A DNA stretch of 64,000 nt, taken from NCBI GenBank assembly GCA_024752435.1, contig CP103034.1, positions 930,001-994,000 of the forward strand, in the 5' to 3' direction. The stretch is from Allantophomopsis cytisporea. Taxonomy: Eukaryota > Ascomycota > Leotiomycetes > Phacidiales > Phacidiaceae. The position numbers and the translations under genes are program-made. Below are positions 45,101 to 56,400 of the stretch, piece by piece. How positions within the stretch are numbered: the first letter of the stretch is position 1; every line of letters begins with the position of its first letter. The notes beneath the pieces are model-generated. The model did no database searches, was not told the origin of the DNA, and saw nothing but the letters and a program-made list of their open reading frames with translations.

Positions 45101-46199
45101 ATGTTGGTGGCTCAGACAGAGAACTTCGAGTTTCGCCATCTGTATCATTCTCGGCTACGCATACATCGATATGCGCTTGGATATCATCTCTAGGCATACG
45201 GGCATCACAATTCAGACAAACCATGCTCTCTGATGGGTCATAATGGTCCACAGTTGGCGGAATGTGATACATTGCCGAAGGTCCTTGAATGTCGACCTTT
45301 TCGTTGTTAGCAGGTTCTACACTCTCAGACGTCTTAGTGCCATTGACTCCAGCACTTGGAGATTTTGACTTTGAATACCATGCAGGGAAGTCCCCAAGTT
45401 GGTCTGGTCTTCCGAGATTGAGGGGCTTGCGGAAGGCTTCGAAGGCTTCCTGCTCGGCTGCTGACATGATGTACTTTGGATGAGCCTTGTCAACGGACGG
45501 ATAGGTTTGGCTGGCTGAATTGGCCTTGGTGCTGCTGGGAGAGCTGTCGTCAGTGCTAGCCGTGAGAACCTCCTTGAGAGGTGATGGGTCCTTAGGTTTC
45601 GTGTCTGATTTTGGCAGACCCTGGGAGATGTCCTTAGAGGACTCGAGACGCGCACGCTTTGAAGACCCCTCAGAGCCGGGGTTTGAGCGCTTTAATCCGC
45701 GCTGTGCGTCTCGGCGAGCCCAATACTCGCGATTCTCACGATGCTTTCGCTCGAGAAACTCCTGCGACACCTCTATCTGGCGAGGAGCACGTGAGCGGTT
45801 TCGAGCTGATCTTCGCAGACCAGTACTCGGTGATCTGAAAGAGCCGCCCGATTGAGTGGAAAGGGAGGAGTGGGAGGTGGTGGAGGCGGCGCGGGGGAAA
45901 TTGGCGGTGGCCGAGGAGAGAGATGGAGAAGCCGAAGTTCTCGAGGAACTGGCGGTGACGGACAGCTCCTCACCGGATTTGGCGATTCCGTAATTGAAAG
46001 AAATTGAAGGCTGCGGAGGATTGACGGAAAACGTCCTCGGCGCAGGGAATTTCACGCCAGCAACTGCCTCGGGGACAGGAGAAGTTGTGGAGGAGGAGGT
46101 GGTGGCGGCGCGGTCGTCCTCGAGTTCACCCCTCGTGACCGGCACGAGTGGAAGGGTGGGATCGGCCGAAGCCTTGGAGAGCTCAGTAACTGGTCTCAT
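42165..46199 (-). CDS. Large AT-hook nuclear protein
   Basis: One exon of 1344 codons from the Met at 46199 (MRPVTELSKAS). The frame continues to an ATG at 46268, but the added 23 residues are a hydrophobic stretch unlike the rest and come from a pyrimidine-rich leader. The protein is almost entirely disordered and rich in Ser, Pro, Lys and Arg. It has four AT-hook motifs: KRKGRPPKN, KPRGRRPKQPR, KNRGGRPPKV and KKLGRPRKN. A CCHC-type finger (CLNCDARMPRDDIQAHIDVC) lies near residue 325, and there are acidic stretches near the C-terminus. AT-hooks bind the minor groove of AT-rich DNA, so a chromatin role is likely. I do not recognise a characterised orthologue. Confidence 0.82.
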   Translation of the reverse strand: MRPVTELSKASADPTLPLVPVTRGELEDDRAATTSSSTTSPVPEAVAGVKFPAPRTFSVNPPQPSISFNYGIAKSGEELSVTASSSRTSASPSLSSATANFPRAASTTSHSSLSTQSGGSFRSPSTGLRRSARNRSRAPRQIEVSQEFLERKHRENREYWARRDAQRGLKRSNPGSEGSSKRARLESSKDISQGLPKSDTKPKDPSPLKEVLTASTDDSSPSSTKANSASQTYPSVDKAHPKYIMSAAEQEAFEAFRKPLNLGRPDQLGDFPAWYSKSKSPSAGVNGTKTSESVEPANNEKVDIQGPSAMYHIPPTVDHYDPSESMVCLNCDARMPRDDIQAHIDVCVAENDTDGETRSSLSEPPTSPGASRRRSMHSGKRDNLPGPYTEDASDDESVSSTNEADAAEILLAMKFPKITSVERFAQSLQNMEEMDTPQLRARLANAQKTLMAYQDEWMQLEALTAKATPGDGVPVLRNPRKVREYHQYQDRLEADVYAYTHDPHHSKIGNQDPIAQREGGRGANGRNLRHRMPTQKAAEADQSASPESMTAADDNGRRSTRSRYGSSRPDSQSREATPNPIPTFPSGKRKGRPPKNASRVEELRTSKSAHPLSRKNATNSPSALSKYETPDGSEDDTEPEDDDKSPRKQKRGRKAQKGVDVREAVRRAQSSNAMNTIESNDDDYGSNAADESRPTSSSSGHMTRSSSTGVISSMPESRKRGSAELEDMEQASTKKPRGRRPKQPRVEEEDETDSNAVDTGADDTDATSGKNKKGGKPKSAHLSNVQKGKWAEDDGTRKAKQSTSMKLRWAKHAVLKKYGHNQGNTLTGVHANMPMPTPEMQAEVEEIIKAELAKAERDYSQPQAGPSSLNPPQSMRSTVQVGEDSSRPTPQESVDPESNSAQTAVKPRPKKMVTLPDGTVVTAQSKVMRDRWEKKRAAIAAGLPVPQIGRYPAGSQANSASATPRAASQSASSLAASRRASPDPAAGTTAAPNQGLAAAPDAKKAGKGKRKRKEEPADEPSAAEVLESVEQAAGPPAKKNRGGRPPKVSNVNDEGAAPTMFPATSQPPPSSGATVSEASAASSRAKRAPKPKVPFGEETPILPPGTTLPAASGKSRKRADETPILPPSSAPKKLGRPRKNTQSEDAPVENAGSSSKRRKNSSASGPARTDAAAPQESQSAGANGSGSNSTSVRKSARPRRPRNLGLDGADDSDDEEQPRKMSEYEQFLALTSPALNSPLGPRGKRPAAVRASTSFVLPDTSSEVEEDEEDEAAEETTREEQGEGEGLQQELARQFKSEYDQFQAISSPGANIVLGKRNRKSVLGFGDVKREGSGSQGSQSPFRN

Positions 46200-47145
46200 T
46201 CTGATTGCAGGGGAGAAGAAAAGAACGAAAAGGAAGAGAGAGTAAAGAAAGAATTGGAAAGTATTCATTTGACGACTGTGGCCGTCAGGAAGAAGTTGTT
46301 GGTGTGTAAATACCTATGAGAATTATGTGGCCGTGGGCTGATTGGGGGTGAAAAGCAGAGTTTTGGATGCGCGGGGGCGTGATGTTGTGTGGAAGAAGTT
46401 TTTATGATGACAGAAATGAAGAATTAGATTGAGAGAGAAGATGAAGGACAATTAGGGCTGGTGGATGAAAGTGAAAGGGATGATATTGTTTGTTTGTTTG
46501 TTCAGGACTGGGAATTTTGAATGTGAGAGTATTGCGGGGGGGAGGTTGTTGTTGTTGTTGGATTTGATATTGTGTGGTGGTGAGTATTCAGTTACTTGTC
46601 AGGCATGATGAATGAATGATTAACTTAGGTGAGGTAGAGTGTTCACGATATTCTCGGTTGGCGGGGCCCACCAATCAACATCCGGGTCAGGGGCGCTAGT
46701 CTGTTATCAGCTTGCAGGGGACTTCTTGGGGTTGCTCTACTGTGTATGTATGTACCGCGCACCGCGTAGCAGCGGTGGTGGTACATAGTAAGGTATGGAG
46801 GTACATACATAGGTACATACATAGGTACATACATACCGGCGCAAGTCCAGCAAGTATCATCACCACCACTGCCACCTTCTTCTTCATCATCAAACATCTT
46901 CAATCTCAACCTCCACCTTCACCTCAACCTCAACCTCGACTTCACTAAGGTATCCAGACGACAAACAATACCTTGTTCACCTTTTGCACCCTGCTTGCCT
47001 TCAGTCCAAATCTTTTGCGTCCGGGTAGTCTACCATCACGACTCGCTGTGACTACTCGCGTAACATTCCAATCCCATTACTGCAAATTAATCTATCACCC
47101 CACACTATCATCCGAAAGTACACTCCCCCTCATTACGTTGCAAGT
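46200..47145. promoter_or_regulatory. Divergent promoter between AT-hook gene and MTC1
   Basis: 946 nt between divergent starts. It contains GTTG repeats near 46544-46559, a 12-nt tandem repeat GGTACATACATA in three copies at about 46800-46837, and a pyrimidine-rich MTC1 leader with CAACCTCAACCTC words near 46907-46940. Confidence 0.45.
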
Positions 47146-48794
47146 ATGGCCGCAAAGAAAGCTGCCCCAACAGATGATGAGCTGAACAAACTCCTCGAGG
47201 GGATTGGAGATGAATCTACGCCAACTAGTGCACCAAGCAAGGGCACATCAGGCAAGAAAGCAGCTCCAGCTCCTTCTCAGGAGGAGCAGGACCTGTTAGC
47301 AGAGCTTGACAACCTCGAGAAGCTGGGTGCCGACAAGCCACCAGCCAGAACACACACCCCACGCCTTGCAACAGCAGGTGCAGGGGCGGAAGCTCGCCCA
47401 TCACCTATAAAGCGAACCACCACAGGCACACCACCGCCGACTTCTGGTCGTTCCAGCGAAGACAAACCTTCAGCACCACGCAAGTCTGGCGATAGTACAC
47501 GATCATTCCATACGAGCTTCACGCCAAGTGCTACAAGCAGCGAACCTCAGGAGCCGGAGAAGAGTGCACCTGTTGCCGACACCGCTGAAGCACCTGCAAC
47601 CGGAGGAGGATGGTGGGGAAGTGTGTTTGCAACTGCCAGTGCAGCTGTGAAGCAGGCTGAGGCTGCAGTCACTCAGATCCAACAGAACGAGGAAGCAAAG
47701 AAGTACTTGGAGCAGGTGAAGGGCAATGTAGTTACTCTCCGTGGCTTTGGTATGTACAAACCCTCAAGTCCAACCATGATCACCATCATAAATTTCACAC
47801 TCAATCAAATCCGAATACAATCTAACATCATCCAGGAGGAGAACTTCGATCCCGCGCTCTCCCAACCTTCACCAACATTCTACACACACTTGCTCCCCCA
47901 ATCTCCTCTCACGAGCGTCTCCAAATCCACATAACTCACGACCTACTAAACTACCCCTCACTCGACCCCCTCATCCACGCAACCTTCTCTCGTGTAATGG
48001 CGCAAGTCGAAGGTGGTGACCTAATGGTGATCCAGCGAGGACAAGAGAGCACAGCCAGACACACGCATGAAGGCTACACGGGCGGTAGCGGCGGCTGGAA
48101 CAGCGGACCATGGTGGCGTCAAAGCAACGAGCACCGCGACATGGGCGCCGTGAAGGGGCTAGTCGAAGGCACGAAGCTCGTACGCGTATCAGCCGAGTCG
48201 TACGCCAACGAATACTTCAGTTCGCGCGGCGGACTGGAAGCCGCAGCGCAGCGCGCGACAGAGAACCTGTCCGAGAGCAACCCAGTGCGCAGCAGCGACA
48301 TCTTCTTGGCCGTGCAGGCGATTGTGCACAGCGTGCCCAAGGACTACTTCCAGGGCCCGGCGTCGACCGACGCGTCGCACGTCGAGGAGGAAGAGGTCGC
48401 GGATGAGCAGCTGTGCTTTGCCGTCTACCTGTATGACCCGGTGCACAGCATCACGTTCTACACGCTGACGCAGTCGGTGCCGGAGAAATGGGTGTCGTGG
48501 CTGGACGCGGCTGCGCCGACGAGCATCCACGCCGAGACGACGGACGAGCAGCTCGAGTTCGGCGGCTTGCCGGATGAGATTCGCGAGATCATCGAGGCGG
48601 GCGGCGTTGATCCGCGCGAGTGGGCTGCTGAGTGGGTGGAGGAGACGATTGGGTTGGGGGTGGGCGTCGTTGCGCAGCGGTATGTGGCCAGACGTATGGG
48701 GGTTGGCGAGGGGGGTATTGGACGGGGGAAGGCGAGGATGGAGGAGGTTGTTGGGGATGGGGGTGGCGAGGCAGCCAGAGCGGGTATCATTTGA
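47146..48794 (+). CDS. MTC1: Maintenance of telomere capping protein 1 (MTC1) homologue
   Basis: Two exons (47146-47749, 47836-48794; intron 86 nt) give 520 residues. The N-terminus MAAKKAAPTDDELNKLLEGI, the SQEEQDLLAELDNLEKLG block, the GGGWWGSVFATASAAVKQAEAAV segment and the C-terminal domain (LQIHITHDLLNYPSLDPLIHATFSRVMAQVEGGDLMVIQ) match fungal MTC1. Yeast MTC1 was found by genetic interaction with telomere capping; later work ties it to vesicle and protein trafficking. The second exon is clearly GC-richer than the first and ends with an Ala/Gly-rich tail. Splicing inside GFG|GELRSRALP restores the domain. Confidence 0.9.
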
Positions 48795-49562
48795 GTTGAG
48801 TCGGGTCGTGATGAGGTGTGAAATGAATGTATGGCTGGTTCATTTGTGGTGGAGGTGTGGATTGGACTTGCTTTCTTGCTGTTGTGAGGAAGGGAAGGGA
48901 AGGGTAGGGTGGGGTGGGCCAGGGATGACTTGAATGGAATTGAAATGATGTTTGATGGCGGAGTTGGGTGTTTGGGATGCTTAGTGTGCTATGCAATCAG
49001 TCAGGCAGTCGAGACCGTCAAGTTGGTGTTAGAACGTGCAGGGAAGATCATTTGTTAGGGGTCGTGTACTGAGAATGAATACATTATGTTATCTCCCTAT
49101 ATATATGGCGTTTGATGTACATTTGTGAGAAGAATATTCATGCAAAAGAGGACGAAGACGAATTCCCCACCAGCGACATAGGTATTCTAAGCGGAGAAAA
49201 AGGATACAGAAAAGTAATGGTCAGTTACACTGGCCACGGTATATACATACATTAGCAGTAATAAATGACGACACGTCACCACGAAGAATAAATTCACCTC
49301 ACATCAAGAGCCCTTTATAGAGAGAGAGAGAGAGAGAGAGAGAAAGAAGATCGGAAGAGAAGAGCGTCAGTCAAGAAAAAGAAGTCATAGTTTTCCATTT
49401 CATCATCGCACCTAATGCTCCCAAAGCAAAACAATATCCGTTCCGTATCCGGAAAAAGACATGTTGAACAGCAACACGCAAAACGCCCAAAATGAACCAC
49501 CCACAATGTAATTCAAACTTGACACACCTTCCACCTCGTCAACGTCAATAACACTTTCCACT
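48795..49562. other. Convergent intergenic region
   Basis: 768 nt between the 3' ends of MTC1 and the kinase gene. It has a (GA)n run at 49319-49344. No gene is seen. Confidence 0.4.
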
Positions 49563-52003
49563 CTACTGAACAACCGTTCCCTCCCGAAGTCCACTAGGAC
49601 CAGCCCCCTTTCCTCTACGGCCTAAAAGCGTAGCACCATCGAGGTTCAGCTCGAAAGCTCCCTTTCGATTTCTGACCTGCTGCTTGGCGGCAGCAGTGAC
49701 AGCAGCGGAGTGTTGACCGTAGCCCTTTGCCTGTGGGGCAGCAGCTTGACGGGCGTTGGCAGCGGCATTGAGATTGGTGTTCTTGAGACTTTGCTCTACT
49801 TGGTGAACATCCGAGTCCTTGGCCTTTGGAACCTTGGCTGGGTTCTCCCCACCAGTTTCCTCATAGTCATCGTCGTAGTCGTCTTCGTCATCGATGGCGT
49901 TCAGACCGTTCATAGCTGCAGCACCACGGTAGCCTTGCTTGAAGTTTTTGCGGCGCTTGCCCTCTTCTTCTTGTCTGTGGACGGCATAACCGACGTCAAA
50001 GACTTCACGCAAATTAACGGCACCTGGAGAGCGGAAGTCCATACGTCGAGAACCAGGAGACTCGAGGAGGTCTGGGTTGAAAGCGCGCAACTTCTCCCCA
50101 TTGCCACCAAGTTGCTTCTGACGTTCGACGGCTGGCGTAGCAAGTGGTGGTGCATCGAAAGCCGAGTACGTTGGCTCATCGGTTCCTCGGATCCATGGGT
50201 GGTTCAAGAATTCACGGATAGTATACCGTTTCTCTGGGTCGACGGTAAGGAGATGGGAGACAAGATCTTGAGCTGGCTTGGAGATGTCATCCCACCAAGG
50301 CGACAAGAAGGTGTATTGTCCTCGTGCGACCTTTTCAGTGAGTACCTGAATCGACTCATCGTAAAATGGTGGGAAGCCACAGAGAAGCGTATAGAGCACA
50401 CAGCCCATAGCCCACATGTCGACGGACTTGGAGTATCGCTCATCCTTGACGATTTCGGGCGCAGTGTAACCAACCGTTCCACATGGCGTCATAGTTTGCG
50501 TATCCCAGACGACCTTGGACAGACCAAAATCAGCGATCTTGATCTGGCCAATTCCACCTGCACCAACACCCTTGATGAATTCTCCCTCATCGACCTTATC
50601 TTCATCCTCGGCAGATCTTGGCTTCGGATTCTTCGAGGGAATGAATGGAATTGGGCTGAACAAAATATTCTCCGGCTTGATATCTCTGTTATGACGTCAG
50701 AATGGATTCCCCCGCAAAGTTGGAAGTGACAACGTACCTGTGGACGACACCCTTTTCCTCGTGCAAATATTCTAATGCCTCTGCGACCTGTTTGATTACG
50801 TGTCGTGATAAATCTTCGCTGAAATAAGTAAGACGAACAATCTGATGGAAAAGCTCTCCTCCGGGGGCGAGCTCAAGGATGATGAAATAGTATTGTTTGG
50901 ATTCGGAAAAGTCGACGAGTCTCGTTATATTAGGGTGATCTAATAAGCGCATGATTTGTACTTCCTTCAAGATATTTGCTCTCTATAAACAAGAGTTCCA
51001 GTCAGCTATCGGTTAATTTGGGGCACTTAGACTGAATGCCATAGAAGGCCGAAATGGGATAGAGAGGGGGAAAGATTGAATGAGTGGACTGAAAAGTATG
51101 AAAGGTTTCGCACCTCCACAACTTTTGGTTGTTTCTTAAAGTCCGGATGAAGATGTGCATCGCCCTATCGCAAGCACCATTGTTGGCAAAAGATTCATAA
51201 ACAGGAAGAAGATAAAAATCACGAAGGAAAAGCGTAGCCTCTCCAGCTCAGTACTGACCTGTGATGAGTTCATCTCGAACTTTCTGACAACTTTGATGGC
51301 AACCTCGCCAGCAGTGCCTTCTAAATCTCTTGCCTTGTATACATTACTGAATGCGCCGTCGCCCATCTTCTCGATCAATTGCCATCTCTCCAGTCCTGGG
51401 TATCTCGGTAGTTTTCCCTTGCTCTCGTTCTCTTCGGCGATGATTCGTGCCAGATCTTCATTGTCGATCTTCTTCTTACTTGCGCCAACTTTCTGGTTAC
51501 CAGCTGCGGCATGTGCAGCAGCGTTTCCAGCCTGTGCGACTCTGTTTCTTCCGTCCATGTCGGCTGTCGAGTATGCGTCGCCGCCTGGAACTTGGTGGGC
51601 TTGATGGTTTATTACGTTGGGTTGACTGTTTGCGTAGTTATTCTCAGGGTGCGGCGCATAGTCATATTGCTTTGCCTGTTGGTTCTGCTGATGCGCATGC
51701 ACCGGTGAGACGTGCGTCGTTGGGTTATCTTGTGGGTTCGACGCTCTTGCTTGCTTTCCTGCAGAGAAAGAATAGTCAATAAAGGCGTTCATATTCATAA
51801 TGAGGTTCTTGATGTGACACACACACACACACACACACAAACGAATGTGATGGAAAGATAGGGAAGGCTGAGATTGTATGTGGGTGTATGAATGTATGTG
51901 CATGCGTGTGATTGTGTGTGTGTGTGTGTTTGTTTATGAGGGTAAAAAGAGGTTTTGGCTTACCGTGACGGATAAAGTTCTTGAGTTGCTGTATGGTACT
52001 CAT
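49563..52003 (-). CDS. RCK2: RCK2/Srk1-type CaMK-family protein kinase
   Basis: Five exons (52003-51964, 51758-51259, 51164-51114, 50982-50738, 50685-49563) give 652 residues. Fungal RCK2/Srk1 kinases act downstream of the Hog1/Sty1 stress MAP kinase and control translation and cell-cycle entry. The domain runs from about residue 145: glycine loop GDGAFSNVYKA, VAIKVVRK, HRDIKPENILF, DFGLSK, then CGTVGYTAPEIVKDERYSKSVDMWAMGCVLYTLLCGFPPFYD, which is diagnostic of this subfamily. The N-terminus is Gln/Asn/His-rich and disordered. The C-terminal tail is basic and low-complexity; such tails bind the MAP kinase. Intron 1 holds two complementary microsatellites. Confidence 0.93.
51817..51839. repeat. 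(AC)n microsatellite in kinase intron 1
   Basis: About 11 AC units, lying in the first intron (51759-51963) of the kinase gene, facing a (TG)n tract about 75 nt away. Confidence 0.95.
51913..51929. repeat. (TG)n microsatellite in kinase intron 1
   Basis: About eight TG units, complementary to the (AC)n tract at 51817-51839 in the same intron. Confidence 0.95.
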
Positions 52004-53301
52004 GGTTAGAGGGATTTTGTATGTGAGTGTTGAGAGGTCGAGTGCGGGAGATAGAGTGAGGCCCTGAATGCTGAGCGGGCAGGAATGCAAAGGAAAGCGC
52101 GAATAGATTGCAGTGTATGTGTGTGGGGGTGGAGAATTTGATGTATGTGTGAAGTGAGTGAGGTAAGTGAAGTAAGTGAGGTAAGTGAGATAGAGTAAAG
52201 TGATGTGAATAAGGCAAGGTAGGGAGGAGTATAGGTAGGGAGGACAAGGTAACAGTGACAGTGACTTGTGAGAGAAGAGGATGAATGAGGTCAGTTGTTG
52301 GTTGTGGGTAGTAGTGGTAGTAGTGGTAGTAGTGGTAGTAGTAAGTAGTAGTGTGTAATGGGTAAGGTGAGTGAGTGATGTGCAAGGTGCTTCTTCTTCT
52401 TCGTCTTCTTCCTTTTCTTCTTCTCTTTCGAGATCCCTTGCTCTCTCTTCTTTTTCCTTTTCCAAGGAAGTCGGTTGTATGTAATGAGAGGTAGTGGTAG
52501 GTAGGTAGGATGTTGGTTGGATGGGTAGGAGTATGAGGTAATTGATGTAGGTCGGCGTTTTGTGGCAGTGGTGTGTGAAGTAGTGAAGTAGAGTAGTAGA
52601 GTGGTAGAGTAGTAGATTTGTCAGATAAGATTGAGTGGTAGTAGCGGCAATAATTTTGCAAATGAGGAGGAGCTATTTGCAGCGATGCCGAATAGAGCAG
52701 AACAAGGTGGACAAATTCAAGCAGATGCAGTATTCCAGCAGCAATCTTCAAGCAACCCGACAATGCAATCTAATCTAGCTATCGGATCGGATCAGAATGA
52801 AGATGATGGCTATGAAGATTTTCTTGGGTGAGGTTGTATGGTGTTGGTGTTGGTGTTGGTGTTGTTGTTGTGCTTTGCCTTTTTGGAGAGATTATGATGC
52901 GGTTGGGTTTGCCTTGTGCCTGCTTTTGCGAGGTTTTGTGTATGATTGATGTACGTAGTAAGAAGGGAAGAAAAGAAGCTGGGGTGGGAGGAGGCTGGGG
53001 GGGGTGGTAGACAGGCGAGAGAGGGGACCAAAGGTGTGTGAGAGAGAGAGAGAGAGAGAGACTAAGGTAGAGAGTAGACACACACACACACACACACAGG
53101 GTAGAGTACAGTACAGTACAGTACAGTAAGGTAGCCGTGCAAATTTGTGGCGCTCGGTGCAGCGAAGATCACCCAATCGCCAGAGCCAACGTTTTGGGCG
53201 CCAAAGTACCCAAATAAGGGTACCTTACGCGGTACAGAACTTTGCAGATAGCGATAGAGTAAAGTAAAGTTATGAAAAAGAAGAAGAGAAATACATCAAG
53301 A

Positions 53302-53361
53302 AATAAATCAATCAATAAATCAATCAATAAATCAATCAATAAATCAATCAATAAATCAATC
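53302..53361. repeat. 12-nt tandem repeat AATAAATCAATC, five copies
   Basis: Five near-perfect copies of AATAAATCAATC in a row. They are followed by (AAT)n at 53379-53402 and (ATT)n at 53433-53452, and then (TTC)n to about 53475. Confidence 0.95.
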
Positions 53362-53378
53362 AAGGATGAAAGATGATA

Positions 53379-53452
53379 GAATAATAATAATAATAATAAT
53401 AACCATAAACCGTGTTATTTGAACGGGTTGTGTTATTATTATTATTATTATT
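53379..53452. repeat. (AAT)n and (ATT)n tracts in inverted arrangement
   Basis: (AAT)n at 53379-53402 and (ATT)n at 53433-53452 are mutually complementary with a 30-nt spacer, so a hairpin could form. Confidence 0.85.
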
Positions 53453-56400
53453 CTTCTTCTTCTTCTTCTTCTCCTTCTTTGGATATTATTCCTCATAAAT
53501 CCTTTCTTCTTTCTTTTTTGACTCTTCGCTTTCCCATTCATTTACTTGGGTCTACACAGACATGTGGGGTGTTCATCTATCGCGTCTCTCATTGAAGTCT
53601 CTCTCTCCCTCACTCTCTCTCTCTCTCTTTTCCTCTCCCTTCACCCTACTACACTTCAGAGCAATTCCGATGCATTGAACCAGAAATGACAATCCATCAA
53701 TCAAAGCATCAACAAAATATTGCCTATGATGATGATGATGATGATGATGTTATCATGCCGGACTTGGGGCGCAAGCTTGCAAGGCTATCGAGCCTGTTCG
53801 CCTGGTATGGCGTGTAAAGTCTGGCTTAGACCCCCCCTGTCAATGAGGTAGTGCTGGCATGCCCGGCCCCTGCTAGGATGGCACCGATGCGCGCCAGATT
53901 CACCACCACTCACCCCTTCCAAGGGAAGGCTTCAAAGTACCACATTCAGAAGTCAGAAGCACGGCATCCTGGGGAAAAGATCCAGAATAATCCAGAGGAA
54001 ATTGGAGAAGGATGCATGGCATTTCAAGAATTGGAACATCTTCTTACAATGGCATCCATCAAGTCCATACCTCTGGAGTTATTCGGAGATGGCTGAGATG
54101 CTTAAGAAACCTCGAATTCCAAGAAGCTTTCTTCGGAGACTCCAGTACAGACAGACACATTCAAACGATAAGGGGGGAATATGGACCGTGAATGAGTGAT
54201 TCGATGACGATTCATGTACGCGACTCGACATTTCAATCAAAGCTTGCTCGATATCATTTTCAGAAAATGTCCGAAGATGTGAAGGAAGGATGACGATGGT
54301 GAATGCTTGGCAGAACAACCGCCGACATCCTCGACCTTGCAATCCTTTTAATCGGTGTCATGAACGAATCAGTCAATCAATCAATCGCAAAGGCTGACGG
54401 ACCTTCAATTAAAACCACCACCACCACCAAAAGTTGTGGATATTGATTTCATTGCATAGGTAGGAGGACAGCTCCATGCTATGCGATAATGAGATAATGC
54501 GACGAGACTGGATATCTTTCTTCAATGCCAGTGCACTCACTCCCCCTCCCCCATGGATCCCTCAAAAATATCGCCCGTACAACGTCATAGTGCTCTCGCT
54601 TACGCGAGTAGGCCCTGCATGCGCTGGAACGGAGGCCCATAGGCTCTCTAGCCGTACTTTAGAGCAGATCTAGGGTGCTGGACCATGCACCGAACAGCGT
54701 CATCAGGCAAGATGACTCGACCATCAGTCCCAAAGCTGCCAATGGCTATGAACCATGCACCAGCTCTGGACACGGAGGAAGGCACATCATATTCCTATCA
54801 TCCGGTGCTTTGGTGCTTTGGTGCTTTGAAATACCATCATCACAACCCATTCATCGTACCCCATCTCATTGCCCAAATTGTCTTGAATTCTTCCCGTGAG
54901 TTCTCCCGTCTTGCGTACACTCCTAGGGGAGGATATACTTTCCGCATAGTAAGATCCTCAGACCCTTTGACCCTTTTGACTAGGAGACACAAGATCTTAT
55001 TCGACATATATTGCACTTTGACTTTCATTGGGCAGTGATGGCAATGTCTGACGACAGTCATTTGACATGCTTCGTAAACCCTCCAGTCAAGTTGGATTAC
55101 TGGTAGATCATCTCAAGGATCAACACACGGCAACCATGGATCCCTGAGCATCGTGGAGGTTATGGCGACAAGAGACTTGAAGAACTGCTGCAAGTGTGAC
55201 ATGGCTGGCTTTTGCTGTCGTGACTTCCCAGTGCTAGCACTCCCGCATATCTCATTAAAGCTTTTCTTTCTGCGTTTCAGAACCAGACAGGAAGGTCTTG
55301 AAACTTGGAAAACTTTGAAAATGACAAGCTGTGGAATGAGTGCATGGGAGAGAAAAGACACTTGATTAGTAGGGATGAATGAGGCTTCAGACGGAAAGCC
55401 CGAAAAGCCGAAAGCCTCTTTCCTGTATTCTAACGAGCCCCCATCATGTGCTTGGCCTAAAACATACCCATACGAAGTACGAAGTATGAGATACCGACTC
55501 GGAACACATGCGGCTAGGGAACGCCGAATGGTTCCGCCATCCACGCAGCTTGCTGAAAATACAAGGACTTTCCAGCGTTCGCTGCAAGAAAAGCAAGTAA
55601 TCTGGTACTTGTTTCCAAGCTGTACAAGGACACTTTTCAAGTGCCAGCTTCCCAGGCATGCCGAAAGAAAGTGGATTTTCCGACGCCTTTCCTCGTCCGT
55701 CACGGGAATGACATGAGCAGAGTTCATATGGGTATCAATAGATAGAGTGCGGCATGGCATTTCAGTGCAAGCTAGAGGAAGTGGGAAACGTCAAATGACA
55801 AACGACCCTGACCTGTCAAGCGCAATGACTTCATGCGCGTGCAATTCAATGCAGGATCATTATCACCGTCTTCCCCCACGTTCCCCAGCTCTCTCAAAGC
55901 TCAAAGCTCAAGCTCAAAGCTCAAGCTCAAGCTCAAGCTTCTGGCTTTTGTGCTACACTTATGTGGATAACACATCTGGGCCGCAAAGCATAAGCACGAG
56001 CGCGCGCACACACACAAATCTATTACAATGAACCAATACAAGTATCCGTGCAAAAGCAATAGAAAAGCACAGGCAAAAAAACAAAACAAAAAAACAACAG
56101 TCAAATCAGACCGAGGAATAAAAATAAACACACGAGCTGAAGCCCAATAAACTTCGCGGACTGACCTCGAACACGGGCATGATTGCTATCGCAAGGCAGA
56201 TGCTGCGTAACAGACTTGCCGAGCGGGTAAGATGAAAATGGCAGGGACTGACGGAATCAGGGTCCAGGAGAAAGACGATTCGATCGAGCGATGTCGAAGT
56301 GGCGAATCAGATTAAGAAGCAATCCTTTGGGTATGGAATGCAACAGCTCGGATGGTTTGGTATGGGATGGGACGTATGTATGTTGTTTTTTTCTTCTTCC

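Noticed and set aside
46200..46268. Hydrophobic N-terminal extension of the AT-hook protein as a signal anchor
   Set aside because: The stretch comes from a pyrimidine-rich leader, and a membrane anchor does not fit a nuclear AT-hook protein. The Met at 46199 is more likely.
49710..50729. 339-codon plus-strand frame
   Set aside because: It is antisense to the kinase catalytic exon; the kinase frame carries all family motifs.
51776..52763. Two long minus-strand frames rich in His, Thr, Leu and Tyr
   Set aside because: They are translations of simple repeats in the kinase leader and intron, not proteins.
52616..52831. Short frame ending in NEDDGYEDFLG
   Set aside because: It looks protein-like but has no ATG start and begins just after a stop inside the repeat-rich kinase promoter. 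I found no upstream exon.
55113..55760. 215-codon frame on the minus strand
   Set aside because: It is the longest frame in a gene-free region, but it has no domain, no signal peptide and a Cys/Trp/Arg-rich composition typical of chance frames. Short frames overlap it on the other strand.
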